Source of the DNA: Flavobacteriaceae bacterium
GTDB lineage: Bacteria; Bacteroidota; Bacteroidia; Flavobacteriales; Flavobacteriaceae
NCBI GenBank assembly: GCA_026988075.1
Contig: JALSLZ010000176.1
Coordinates: 1-37,302 of the forward strand
DNA: 37,302 nt
Direction of reading: 5' to 3'
The first letter of the stretch is position 1. Every line of letters begins with the position of its first letter. The notes beneath the pieces are model-generated. The model made no database searches and was not told the DNA's origin. It saw only the letters and a program-made list of their open reading frames with translations. Below, piece after piece: positions 17,037 to 26,376 of the stretch. Both the position numbers and the translations under genes were made by a program.

Positions 17037-19256
17037 TTATTTTCCTTCCATTTTCTTTTTCAAATCAGCTAAAGCAGAATTTGCTTCACCAATAGTAGTT
17101 TTCTCAGCGGTTTCTTGTTTTTTGATTGCTGTTTTAACATTTTTGTTTTCTTGCTCTCTAAAAGTAGATGTATGAGATACAACAAGTCTTCTATAGTCTT
17201 TATTAAATTCTAATACTGTAAAATTAACAGTATCTCCTTTAACTAATTTAGAACCATCTTCTTTCTCCATGTGACGTGATGGTACAAAACCTTCAACATC
17301 ACCAAAAGATACTATTGCACCTTTATCGTTCTTTTCAGTAACAGTACCTTCGTGAATACTGTCAATTGAGAATGTAGATTCATGACCATCCCAAGGGTTA
17401 TCTTGAGTTTGTTTATGACCAATGTTTAGCTTTCTGTCTTCAACATTTAATTCTAAAACAACTACTTCTAATTCATCACCAACTTTTACAAATTCAGATG
17501 GATGCTTAACTTTTTTAGTCCAAGATAGGTCCGAAATATAAATTAAACCGTCAATACCTTCTTCTAATTCAACAAACACACCAAAGTTTGTGTAATTTCT
17601 TACTGTACCTTTATGTTTAGAACCAATTGGATATTTTTTAGTAATATCAGTCCAAGGATCAACATTTAATTGTTTGATACCTAAAGACATTTTTCTATCT
17701 TCTCTGCTAATTGTTAATATTTCAGCTTCTACTTCATCACCAACTTTTACGAAATCTTGTGCAGAACGTAAATGTGTTGACCATGACATTTCAGACACGT
17801 GTATTAAACCTTCAACTCCAGGAGCTACTTCGATAAACGCACCATAATCAGCAATAATAGTAATTTTTCCTTTGATTTTATCTCCAGCTTTTAAGCCTTC
17901 GTCTAAAGCTTCCCAAGGATGTTTACTTAATTGTTTTAAACCTAATTGAATTCTTGTTTTATCTTCATCAAAGTCAAGTATTACTACATTTAATGTTTGA
18001 TCTAACTCAACCACTTCGTTTGGATGATTGATTCTTGACCAAGATAAATCTGTAATATGTACTAATCCATCAACTCCACCAAGATCAACAAATACACCGT
18101 AAGAAGTAACGTTTTTCACAACACCTTCTAATACTTGTCCTTTTTCTAATTGACCAATGATTTCTTTTTTCTGAGCTGCAATATCAGCTTCGATAAGTGC
18201 TTTGTGCGATACTACAACATTTTTAAATTCGTGGTTTATTTTTACCACTTTGAATTCCATGTTTTTATCAACATATTGATCGTAATCTCTAATTGGCTTA
18301 ACGTCAATTTGAGATCCTGGTAAGAATGCTTCGATACCGAAAACATCTACAATCATACCACCTTTAGTTCTACATTTTACTAAACCAGTAACAATTTCTC
18401 CAGAGTCATGTGCGTCATTTACTCTTCCCCAAGCTTTAATTACACGAGCTTTACGATGAGATAACACCAATTGACCTGTTGAATCTTCTAATTTATCAAC
18501 TAAAACATCAACTTTATCACCTACTTTTAATGCTGAATTATAACGGAATTCGTTTAAAGAAATTACACCTTCTGATTTTGAATTAATATCAATAATAGCT
18601 TCACGTTCAGTCATTCTCATAACTGTACCAACTAACATTTGTCTTTCTTCAACAAAACCTTCAATGCCTTCTAATTCTTTTTCAAAAGCAGCAATTTTTT
18701 CTTCGTCAACTGCCTCAATACCTTCTTCATATTTATGCCAATCAAATTCAGCTAAAAATACTTTAGGGTCTACTTTTGGTTCTTCAACAACAACAGCTTC
18801 TTCCTTTGCCTCTACTTCAACCTCAACTTTTTCTTCTTTAGCAGCTTTAACTTCTGCTTTTGGAGCTTCTGCTTTAGTTGCTTTTTCTTCTGCTTTATTC
18901 ACTTCTTCTTTTTTTGAATCTGTATAATTACCCGCTAAATCTAAATCGCTTACTAAAATATAATAAAAAATAGCACGGTATTTGTTTTTATTAGATTTTC
19001 CCATTTTTTCACATACAGCAGTAATTGCCGCATCTAATTTTTCTGAATCTTCTAAACCATGCTTTTTAATTAAGAAATTTTTCTTAACTGTTAATACTTC
19101 AGATGCATCAGAACAAGAAACTACTTCTGCATCTTTTTTAAAAATTGAAGGTCCTAAACCTTTTACTACTTTTGTAAATAAATCTTTTTCAAAATTCACT
19201 CCTAATTTTTCCATCTCTGCGATGTAAAATTCAATTTTTTCTTCTGTTTTAGTCAT
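17037..19256 (-). CDS. rpsA: 30S ribosomal protein S1 with six S1 repeats and an additional N-terminal domain
   Basis: Six OB-fold S1 repeats (e.g. GVVKNVTSYGVFVDLGGVDGLVHITDLSW); usual flavobacterial S1 N-terminal segment FLAEFDWHKYEEGI appears only at about residue 167. Confidence 0.95.
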   Translation of the reverse strand: MTKTEEKIEFYIAEMEKLGVNFEKDLFTKVVKGLGPSIFKKDAEVVSCSDASEVLTVKKNFLIKKHGLEDSEKLDAAITAVCEKMGKSNKNKYRAIFYYILVSDLDLAGNYTDSKKEEVNKAEEKATKAEAPKAEVKAAKEEKVEVEVEAKEEAVVVEEPKVDPKVFLAEFDWHKYEEGIEAVDEEKIAAFEKELEGIEGFVEERQMLVGTVMRMTEREAIIDINSKSEGVISLNEFRYNSALKVGDKVDVLVDKLEDSTGQLVLSHRKARVIKAWGRVNDAHDSGEIVTGLVKCRTKGGMIVDVFGIEAFLPGSQIDVKPIRDYDQYVDKNMEFKVVKINHEFKNVVVSHKALIEADIAAQKKEIIGQLEKGQVLEGVVKNVTSYGVFVDLGGVDGLVHITDLSWSRINHPNEVVELDQTLNVVILDFDEDKTRIQLGLKQLSKHPWEALDEGLKAGDKIKGKITIIADYGAFIEVAPGVEGLIHVSEMSWSTHLRSAQDFVKVGDEVEAEILTISREDRKMSLGIKQLNVDPWTDITKKYPIGSKHKGTVRNYTNFGVFVELEEGIDGLIYISDLSWTKKVKHPSEFVKVGDELEVVVLELNVEDRKLNIGHKQTQDNPWDGHESTFSIDSIHEGTVTEKNDKGAIVSFGDVEGFVPSRHMEKEDGSKLVKGDTVNFTVLEFNKDYRRLVVSHTSTFREQENKNVKTAIKKQETAEKTTIGEANSALADLKKKMEGK
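18942..19256 (-). other. DUF2853-like domain encoded at the N-terminus of S1 (residues ~1-105)
   Basis: EKDLFTKVVKGLGPSIFKKDAEVVSCSDASEVLTVKKNFLIKKHGLEDSEKLDAAITAVCEKMGKSNKNKYRAIFYYILV resembles remembered DUF2853 proteins; not searched. Confidence 0.65.
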
Positions 19257-19344
19257 TTGACTATTTATTTTGTATCTTATTGTTATTTAGATTATTAAGC
19301 AGTAAATAACACTAAGAGATTATTAAAATTTTCTAAATTATCTT

Positions 19345-19372
19345 CCTTTTCTAATCTATTACTGCGAAAAGG
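19345..19372 (-). promoter_or_regulatory. Possible 5'-leader hairpin of the rpsA transcript
   Basis: CCTTTTC-N14-GAAAAGG on the transcript strand, immediately downstream of the predicted promoter. Confidence 0.35.
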
Positions 19373-19376
19373 TTTG

Positions 19377-19407
19377 CAAAATTAGTTAATATTTTGGTCT
19401 TGAACAA
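19377..19407 (-). promoter_or_regulatory. Bacteroidota-type promoter for rpsA (TTG-N20-TAATTTTG)
   Basis: Minus strand TTG TTCAAGACCAAAATATTAAC TAATTTTG matches the TTG/TAnnTTTG consensus with suitable spacing. Confidence 0.6.
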
Positions 19408-19585
19408 GATAATTGACTAAAAATAGAGAAGGAAAAAAGAAATGAAAAAGGAAAATTAATTACATAGTTTGGCTTTGTAATAGAAAACTCGTAAATAATT
19501 CGGGTTAAAACTGTACTTTTTACAAAAAAAAACATTAATTCAACTTAAACACACAAATAACATATCGTATTTGTGCGTTTTTTGA

Positions 19586-20635
19586 TTAATTTATCAATAA
19601 ATTATCTAATGTTTTTTCTATCAATTTACTGGATGGTCGCTGTGCATTTGCATCAATAATATTCCCTTCTTTATCAATTAATATAAAACGAGGAATACTT
19701 CTAATACCATATTCTTTAATAAAGCTTGACCTCCAAGCATTATCTGCATATAATTGTACGCCTTTCATATTTCTGCTTTTAATCATACGCTTCCAAGCTA
19801 ACTTAGCTTGCTCCGCATCATTTTTATAACCTCTACCATTATCTACCGATATACTAACAAACTCGATTTTTTTATTTTTATACTTTTCTGTCAGCTTTTT
19901 TAAAGCAGGAATTTCTCTTTTACAAGGTCCACACCAAGTTGCCCAAATATCTATATAGACAAACTTTCCTTTAAAATTATCTAAAGATGTTTTTCCGCCT
20001 TTATAGTTTTCGTAATTTACAAATTTAGGCGAAACATTTCCTTTTTTGAATTTTAACAAGTCTTGATGCTTCTTAGCGTAATTTATTTTTAAATATTCAA
20101 TAAATTTATTGTTTCTATTAACTTCATTACTTCTTATTGTAGAATCAACATTCTTTATTGCTAATAAATCATTGAATTTTCGTTCTACACTTTTAAGTTT
20201 AGCATTGAATTCTTTTGGATTTAACTTAAAAAAAGAACTGTAATTATTTAAATTTTCTTCTTTATTTACCTTCTTTTTATTAAACAAATACTCTGTTGTT
20301 CCAGAACCGCTACCTGTAAATTGTATTGTTTTATTAAAATTTGTGTAATCGTATTGTAAATTTAATTCACCTCCATTTTTAATGTAAATTTCAACTTCAT
20401 TTTTACCATCTGTAAATCTATACTTGCCTGAATTAATTAAATGTAAGGTGTCCGAAAAACTGCCATCTAACTCAACATCAATTCGTTTATCTACAAGCTT
20501 GTTTGATACATATATAGTTTCTGTATCGTTTTTCGCTATTAAACCTTTTATAGTTATGTAATTACTATCTTGCTTATTACCACACGAAATAATTGTAAAA
20601 ACAATTAATACAGCTACTATTATTTTTTGAAACAT
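19586..20635 (-). CDS. TlpA-like thioredoxin-fold lipoprotein (N-terminal DUF4369-like domain)
   Basis: Lipobox FTIISC; GSFSDTLHL; YIDIWATWCGPCKREIPAL. Confidence 0.9.
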   Translation of the reverse strand: MFQKIIVAVLIVFTIISCGNKQDSNYITIKGLIAKNDTETIYVSNKLVDKRIDVELDGSFSDTLHLINSGKYRFTDGKNEVEIYIKNGGELNLQYDYTNFNKTIQFTGSGSGTTEYLFNKKKVNKEENLNNYSSFFKLNPKEFNAKLKSVERKFNDLLAIKNVDSTIRSNEVNRNNKFIEYLKINYAKKHQDLLKFKKGNVSPKFVNYENYKGGKTSLDNFKGKFVYIDIWATWCGPCKREIPALKKLTEKYKNKKIEFVSISVDNGRGYKNDAEQAKLAWKRMIKSRNMKGVQLYADNAWRSSFIKEYGIRSIPRFILIDKEGNIIDANAQRPSSKLIEKTLDNLLIN

Positions 20636-20636
20636 A

Positions 20637-21668
20637 CTACTTTAATAATTTAGTTAATAGTTCTTTTGTTTGTGGATTTGACGGTCGTGACATTTTATCG
20701 TTTACGACATTACCTTTTGGATCAATTAATATAAAACGTGGTATTGAATTTACTTTATAAGCTTTTATAAATGAATCGTTTTGAATTGCAAACAATTGAA
20801 TTCCACCCATTTTTTTATCAGCTATCATTTTTTTCCATTTACTCTTAGCATTTTCACGATCGATTGAGATACTTACAAAATGTATTTTTTTACCTTTAAA
20901 TGCTTCTTCTAATTTTTGCAAGTGAGGAATCTCACCAAGACAAGGTCTACACCAAGTTGCCCAAATATCTATATAAACATATTTTCCGCTTAAATCTTTC
21001 AACGATGTTTTACCACCTGAAAAATTTTCATAATTGTTAAACTCTGGTGATTTTTTTCCGTTAAATGAACTGGTAGACGAATTATTAGTTCTTGATTGCC
21101 CTTGATTGTATTGCTTATCTAACATTGCTGGTAAACCTGCTAATGCTTTTTCTTCTTCTTTATAAAACGAGTCATCAATATTATTATGTTTTTTGAGCAA
21201 GGCAGTCAATTCGCTAACTATCATAGAAGATTTAGCTTTAAAGTCCGCTTCTTTCATTTGAAACAATTCTTTTACATTGATTTTACTTTGCCATAATGTT
21301 TTTTCTGCCAAATAATTATTCGTTTCACTTCCGTTACCTGAAAATTTTATAGACTCGATAAAGTTATCAATATTTGCATTTAACTTTATATCATCGTTAT
21401 TTTTCAAATATATACGTATTGGTTTTTTAACTGAAAATAAAAAAAGGTCTCCTTTCTCGTTTAAATGAAGTGTGTCTGAAAAAGTACCGTCATCATTTAA
21501 AACAATAGTCTTAGCATAACCAGTTCGCCCTTTAATCGTAATTTTTTTTACATTGGCATTTTTAATAGTTCCAGATATTTTTGCATAATCTTTTGGAGCA
21601 TCTTCTTTGCAAGAAGTTAAAAATGTAATTAATAATATAATACTAAGTAAACCTATTTTTTTCATCAC
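20637..21668 (-). CDS. TlpA-like thioredoxin-fold lipoprotein (N-terminal DUF4369-like domain)
   Basis: Lipobox FLTSC; GTFSDTLHL; YIDIWATWCRPCLGEIPHL. Confidence 0.9.
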   Translation of the reverse strand: MMKKIGLLSIILLITFLTSCKEDAPKDYAKISGTIKNANVKKITIKGRTGYAKTIVLNDDGTFSDTLHLNEKGDLFLFSVKKPIRIYLKNNDDIKLNANIDNFIESIKFSGNGSETNNYLAEKTLWQSKINVKELFQMKEADFKAKSSMIVSELTALLKKHNNIDDSFYKEEEKALAGLPAMLDKQYNQGQSRTNNSSTSSFNGKKSPEFNNYENFSGGKTSLKDLSGKYVYIDIWATWCRPCLGEIPHLQKLEEAFKGKKIHFVSISIDRENAKSKWKKMIADKKMGGIQLFAIQNDSFIKAYKVNSIPRFILIDPKGNVVNDKMSRPSNPQTKELLTKLLK

Positions 21669-21684
21669 TTCAGTTTATTAAATG

Positions 21685-22734
21685 TTATTTTAAAATTTTA
21701 TTGAATAGCGCTGTTGTTTTAACACTTGATGGTCTTGATGCGTTCGCATCTACAATATTTCCGCTTGGATCTATCAAAATAAAACGAGGAATACCATTAA
21801 TTTCGTATTGTGTTACAAAATCAGACTTCCATGCTTTATCTGCAAACAACTGAATTCCACCCATTTGTTTTTCTTTTATCATTTTTTTCCAGCCATCTTT
21901 AGAAAGTGCTAAAGAATTGTCTTTATAACCTCTACCATTATCAACTGAGATACTTACAAATTCAATGTTTTTATCGTGATATGCCTTTTCTAACTTTTGC
22001 AAGTGTGGAATTTCAGCTTTACAAGGTCCACACCATGTAGCCCAAACATCAATATACACATATTTACCACGCAAATCTTTTAACGAAGTAACGCCACCTT
22101 TAAAATTTTCATAATTAATAAACTCTGGAGATGGTTTACCAATCAATTTAGCATAACGATTTTTTTCTTTTTTCATTTCGTAATAGCTTTTAAGCATTTG
22201 CTTTTCATTAGCTGCAAAGCTTTCTTTTTCTGCTTTTACTAAATTAGCAGCAACTCCTTTTTCTTTTGCTAAAACATTTTCAAATTGAGTCGTTATTTCT
22301 TTTGCTTTTGCTTTAAATTCTGTTTCATCAAGCTCAAATAAATTAGATGAATATGCTTTTTCTGAAAAAAGTGATTTTTTAGCTAAATAATTATTATTAA
22401 CCATTCCTTTACCTGTGTATTTTATAGTCTCATCAAACTCTTTTGTGTCTAAAGTCAATTTTAAATCATCTCCATTTTGTAAATAAACTGATGTAAACTC
22501 ATTGCCGTCAGAAAAAGTAAATAATGCACCATCATTTTTAACGTGTATTGTATCTGAAAAAACACCTTCTTTAGATATTTTAATTTCTTTTTTATAACCA
22601 TCGGTAGATATTGAACCATTCTTACCAAAATGATTTGTGATTATTCCAGAAAATGTAGCGTAATTTTGTGGTTTTTTATTACATGAAAATAATGAAACTA
22701 TTAATGCGAAAATAAATACTTTTTTAATCATCAT
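21685..22734 (-). CDS. TlpA-like thioredoxin-fold lipoprotein (N-terminal DUF4369-like domain)
   Basis: Lipobox SLFSC; GVFSDTIHV; YIDVWATWCGPCKAEIPHL. Confidence 0.9.
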   Translation of the reverse strand: MMIKKVFIFALIVSLFSCNKKPQNYATFSGIITNHFGKNGSISTDGYKKEIKISKEGVFSDTIHVKNDGALFTFSDGNEFTSVYLQNGDDLKLTLDTKEFDETIKYTGKGMVNNNYLAKKSLFSEKAYSSNLFELDETEFKAKAKEITTQFENVLAKEKGVAANLVKAEKESFAANEKQMLKSYYEMKKEKNRYAKLIGKPSPEFINYENFKGGVTSLKDLRGKYVYIDVWATWCGPCKAEIPHLQKLEKAYHDKNIEFVSISVDNGRGYKDNSLALSKDGWKKMIKEKQMGGIQLFADKAWKSDFVTQYEINGIPRFILIDPSGNIVDANASRPSSVKTTALFNKILK

Positions 22735-22909
22735 AATATTATTTAGTTAGGTATTGGCAAATATAGTATTTAAATTTTTAATTTTTAAGCTTCAACAAAC
22801 ACATTTGGCTTTGATATTTGGTCTTTTAATAAAATTACATCTCAAAAAATTAGTTTTATTAAAAATTTAATTTATATTTGATATTCCCCTTTTATTGTTA
22901 ATTGAACTT

Positions 22910-23602
22910 ATGAGATATATAATTATTTTTATACTATTGTTCTTTATAAATACGAGTTTTTCACAACAAACAAGTAAAAAACCCAATTATAAAAGGATAA
23001 AAAAAAACATTAAGAAGAAAAATTCTAATCTTTACTACTACGCTTTATTTAAAAAGTTCAACAATACAAATAGAGCAATGACCTTAGAAGAAAAAAGACA
23101 TTTGTATTTTGGCTATATTTTTCAAAAAGAGTATGCTCCTTTTGGCTTTAATAAATACAAAGACAGCCTAAATTTATACGCTCGTAAAAAACTTACAAAA
23201 AAAACAATTACAAAAATGCTCTTTTTTATAGAGTATATATTAAGTAAAAAACCCTTTGATTTAAAAGTTTTGAAATACCAAGCTTATCTTTATAAAAAAA
23301 GTAAAAACAATATTGGATATGCCACAACAAAAAAGAAAATAATGTTAGTTAAAGATGCTATTTTATCTACTGGTAATGGTCGAAGCTCTGAAACTGCATA
23401 CCATGTAATTTACAGAGATCATGAACTGGATATTTTTAAGTTATTGAAAATAAAATTTAACGGCACTCGAAAAACCATTGACAAATTTAGAATTGAACGA
23501 CTATATGCCAAACCAAATAACCAAAACATTAAAGGTTTGTTTTTTAATGTTAAAGCATTTAAATTGAATTTAAAGTCGAAAAAACAGCTCTTCATTTTTT
23601 AA
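22910..23602 (+). CDS. Exported DUF4919-like protein
   Basis: Start reassigned to MRYIIIFILLFFINTSFSQ (signal peptide); GNGRSSETAYHVIYRDHELDIFKLL. Confidence 0.65.
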   Translation: MRYIIIFILLFFINTSFSQQTSKKPNYKRIKKNIKKKNSNLYYYALFKKFNNTNRAMTLEEKRHLYFGYIFQKEYAPFGFNKYKDSLNLYARKKLTKKTITKMLFFIEYILSKKPFDLKVLKYQAYLYKKSKNNIGYATTKKKIMLVKDAILSTGNGRSSETAYHVIYRDHELDIFKLLKIKFNGTRKTIDKFRIERLYAKPNNQNIKGLFFNVKAFKLNLKSKKQLFIF

Positions 23603-24594
23603 TTTAACAAATCGGTTAATTTTTTAAATTCAGTTTTTGCATTTTTACCATTATATAGTATTTGATAAACCGTGTCTAAAATTGGTGTTTTTGTATTATT
23701 CTCTTTTTTTATTTTGTATGCTGATTTTGTTGCATAATAACCTTCTGCAACCATACTCATTTCCATCATTGCTGATTTTACTGTGTAACCTTTACCAATC
23801 ATATTACCAAACATTCTGTTTCTACTAAAAACAGAATAGCCTGTAACCAACAAATCACCCAAATAAGCTGAATGATTAATGTTTCGTTTCATTTTATGTT
23901 GTTTTTTAACAAAATTTTTCATTTCTCTAATAGAGTTACTCATCAATACAGCTTGAAAATTATCTCCATAACCTAAACCATGTGCAATACCTGCAGCAAT
24001 TGCATAAATATTTTTAAGCATTGCAGCGTATTCTGTACCAATTACATCATTACTCAGTTTTGTTTTTATAAAATCACTTGACAATAAATTTGCCATTGCT
24101 TGCGCTTTCTTTTTATCTGCACTTGCAATTGTTAGGTAAGACAATCTACCCATTGCTACTTCTTCGGCATGACAAGGACCAGTTATTACACCAATATCAT
24201 TAAATGGAATATCTAAATGTTTTATAAAATGATTACCAACGACCAAACCTGTTTCTGGCACAATACCTTTAATAGCAGAAAAAATAATTTTTCCTTTTAA
24301 ACTTGTTGTTATTTTATCTAATTCGCCTTTTACAAATGCTGAAGGAATGGCAAAAATTAAATAATCGGCATAATTAACCAATTCATTAATATCATTACTT
24401 AATTTTAATTGTTTTGGATTAAATTCTGCTGCACTTATATAGGTTGGATTATTTCCATTACGTTTAATATGTTCTATGTTATATTCGCTTCGCATATACC
24501 AACCAACTTGGTCTAAGTTTTCGCATAACATTTTTACAATTGCAGTTGCCCAAGAACCACCGCCAAAAACTGCTACTTTTATATTTGATTTCAT
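23599..24594 (-). CDS. gpsA: NAD(P)H-dependent glycerol-3-phosphate dehydrogenase
   Basis: VFGGGSWATAIVKML, GPCHAEEVAMGRLSYLTIAS, KNIYAIAAGIAHGLGYGDN. Confidence 0.95.
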   Translation of the reverse strand: MKSNIKVAVFGGGSWATAIVKMLCENLDQVGWYMRSEYNIEHIKRNGNNPTYISAAEFNPKQLKLSNDINELVNYADYLIFAIPSAFVKGELDKITTSLKGKIIFSAIKGIVPETGLVVGNHFIKHLDIPFNDIGVITGPCHAEEVAMGRLSYLTIASADKKKAQAMANLLSSDFIKTKLSNDVIGTEYAAMLKNIYAIAAGIAHGLGYGDNFQAVLMSNSIREMKNFVKKQHKMKRNINHSAYLGDLLVTGYSVFSRNRMFGNMIGKGYTVKSAMMEMSMVAEGYYATKSAYKIKKENNTKTPILDTVYQILYNGKNAKTEFKKLTDLLN

Positions 24595-24628
24595 TTTAGT
24601 ACTGTTTTTTAGTTATTACAATTTCAAT

Positions 24629-25882
24629 TTATTTTAAGATAAACTGTACTGTTTCTCTACTTATTTGCTGCAACAAAATTACTTTAGTTGCTTTTACTTT
24701 CTCTATTGATTTTTTATCGAAATGTCTAATTGTTAGCAAAGTAGTTTTATTATTGTATTTAACTTTATATTTTGCATTTAAAATTAATAAAAAATGTGCT
24801 AATTGATTGAATTTATCTTCTAAACACACAGAAAAACTTATAGCTGTATTTTGTATTAAGTTCACTTTTAATTTGTGCTTGTGTAATAATTCAAAAACTT
24901 CACTAATATTTTTTTCCATCATAAACGAAAAATCACGTGTTGCAATTGATATTAATATTTGATTCTTTTTTACGATATAGCAAGGCAATACAGGTTCTAA
25001 ATCGATACTTCTACCTATAACTGTCCCTTTTTTTAATGGATCTATAAACGATTTTACAAAAAGCGGAATTTCTTTACTCTGTAAAGGTTGCAATGTTTTA
25101 GGGTGAATTACAGAAGCTCCATAAAAAGCCATTTCAATTGCTTCTCTATATGAAATTTTTGACAGCAATTTTACCTCATCATACAATTGCGGATCTGCAT
25201 TTAAAACTCCTGCTACATCTTTAAAAACAGTTACACTTTTTGCATTTAAACAATATGCAAAAATTGCAGCAGTATAATCGGAACCTTCTCTACCTAAAGT
25301 AGTTGTATTACCAAATTGATCACTTGCAATAAAACCTTGTGTAATTATTAATTTAGAAGTATTATTAAGTTTTTGTATGTTTTTATTAGTTGTTGTCCAA
25401 TTTACATTTGCTTCTCTATAATTTCCATCCGTTTTAATGTGTTTTTTTGCATCAACCCAAGTGTTTTTTACGCCATTATGATTTAGATAAGCACTAATTA
25501 TTTTTGTGGACAGTATTTCTGCTAAAGAAACAACTTGGTCATAAACATAATTGTAATCTTTGTTTTTATTATTTATAAAATAGGAAGACAAGCCTATAAA
25601 AACCAATTCTATTTCTTTAAAAATAGGAAGTGATTTATTTTGAAATAGATTGTTTAAAATTAATTGATGAAAACTCATAACCTCATCAATATACTTTGAT
25701 AAATTTCCTTTATTATTTATATAAGAATCAACTATTTTTTCAAATGCATTGGTCATTTTCCCCATTGCTGATACAACGAGTAAAACATCTAAACTTTTGG
25801 TTTTTTTAAGAACGCTAATTACGTTTTTTACTCCATTTGCATTTTTAACCGATGCGCCACCAAATTTATAAACTTCCATCAA
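24629..25882 (-). CDS. Aspartate kinase
   Basis: VYKFGGASVKNANGVKNV; TTLGREGSDYTAAIFAYCLNAKSVTVFKDVAGVLNADPQ. Confidence 0.93.
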   Translation of the reverse strand: MMEVYKFGGASVKNANGVKNVISVLKKTKSLDVLLVVSAMGKMTNAFEKIVDSYINNKGNLSKYIDEVMSFHQLILNNLFQNKSLPIFKEIELVFIGLSSYFINNKNKDYNYVYDQVVSLAEILSTKIISAYLNHNGVKNTWVDAKKHIKTDGNYREANVNWTTTNKNIQKLNNTSKLIITQGFIASDQFGNTTTLGREGSDYTAAIFAYCLNAKSVTVFKDVAGVLNADPQLYDEVKLLSKISYREAIEMAFYGASVIHPKTLQPLQSKEIPLFVKSFIDPLKKGTVIGRSIDLEPVLPCYIVKKNQILISIATRDFSFMMEKNISEVFELLHKHKLKVNLIQNTAISFSVCLEDKFNQLAHFLLILNAKYKVKYNNKTTLLTIRHFDKKSIEKVKATKVILLQQISRETVQFILK

Positions 25883-25884
25883 GG

Positions 25885-26376
25885 TTACTTCTTGTTAATA
25901 AATTTTGATAGCTGTTGCTCGTTCATCTGAACAATTTTCCAGTCATCAAATACTGTTGCGCCAGATTTTTTATAGAAATTAATTGCATTAATATTCCAAT
26001 CTAAAACTGCCCATTCTACCCGTTTTACTTTTTTAGAGTTTGCATATTCTAAAAAATGTTTATACAATGCTTTACCTATTCCTAAATTTCTATATTCTTT
26101 TTTTACAATTAAATCTTCTAAATGTATGCTTACACCTTTCCATGTAGAAAACCTTGGATAGAACAAAGTCATGCCAATAATTTTATTGTTCATTTCTGCT
26201 ACAAAAATTTTGAATGAAGGTTTTTCTTTAAAGCCTTCTGCTTTTAAATATTCTGCATCAATAATAACAGCATTGGGTTCATTCTCAAAAATAGCCAATT
26301 CTTTTATTAAATCTAATACAGCGTGCATATCATCTTTACTAGCATCTCTAATAATATATTTTTTAATATTAGTCAT
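25885..26376 (-). CDS. GNAT family N-acetyltransferase (single domain)
   Basis: LEDLIVKKEYRNLGIGKALYKHFLEYA; EWAVLDWNINAINFYKKSGA; likely start at 26376, overlapping the upstream gene by a few nt. Confidence 0.93.
   Translation of the reverse strand: MTNIKKYIIRDASKDDMHAVLDLIKELAIFENEPNAVIIDAEYLKAEGFKEKPSFKIFVAEMNNKIIGMTLFYPRFSTWKGVSIHLEDLIVKKEYRNLGIGKALYKHFLEYANSKKVKRVEWAVLDWNINAINFYKKSGATVFDDWKIVQMNEQQLSKFINKK

Noticed and set aside
18664-19227. Plus-strand ORFs within the S1 N-terminal region
   Set aside because: Ser/Phe/Thr-rich shadow of the K/E/A linker and extra domain; the minus-strand S1 frame is continuous and convincing.
19551-19580. CACAAATA...TATTTGTG inverted repeat downstream of the TlpA cluster as a terminator
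   Set aside because: Weak stem and no good T-run on the expected minus strand; not certain enough to list.
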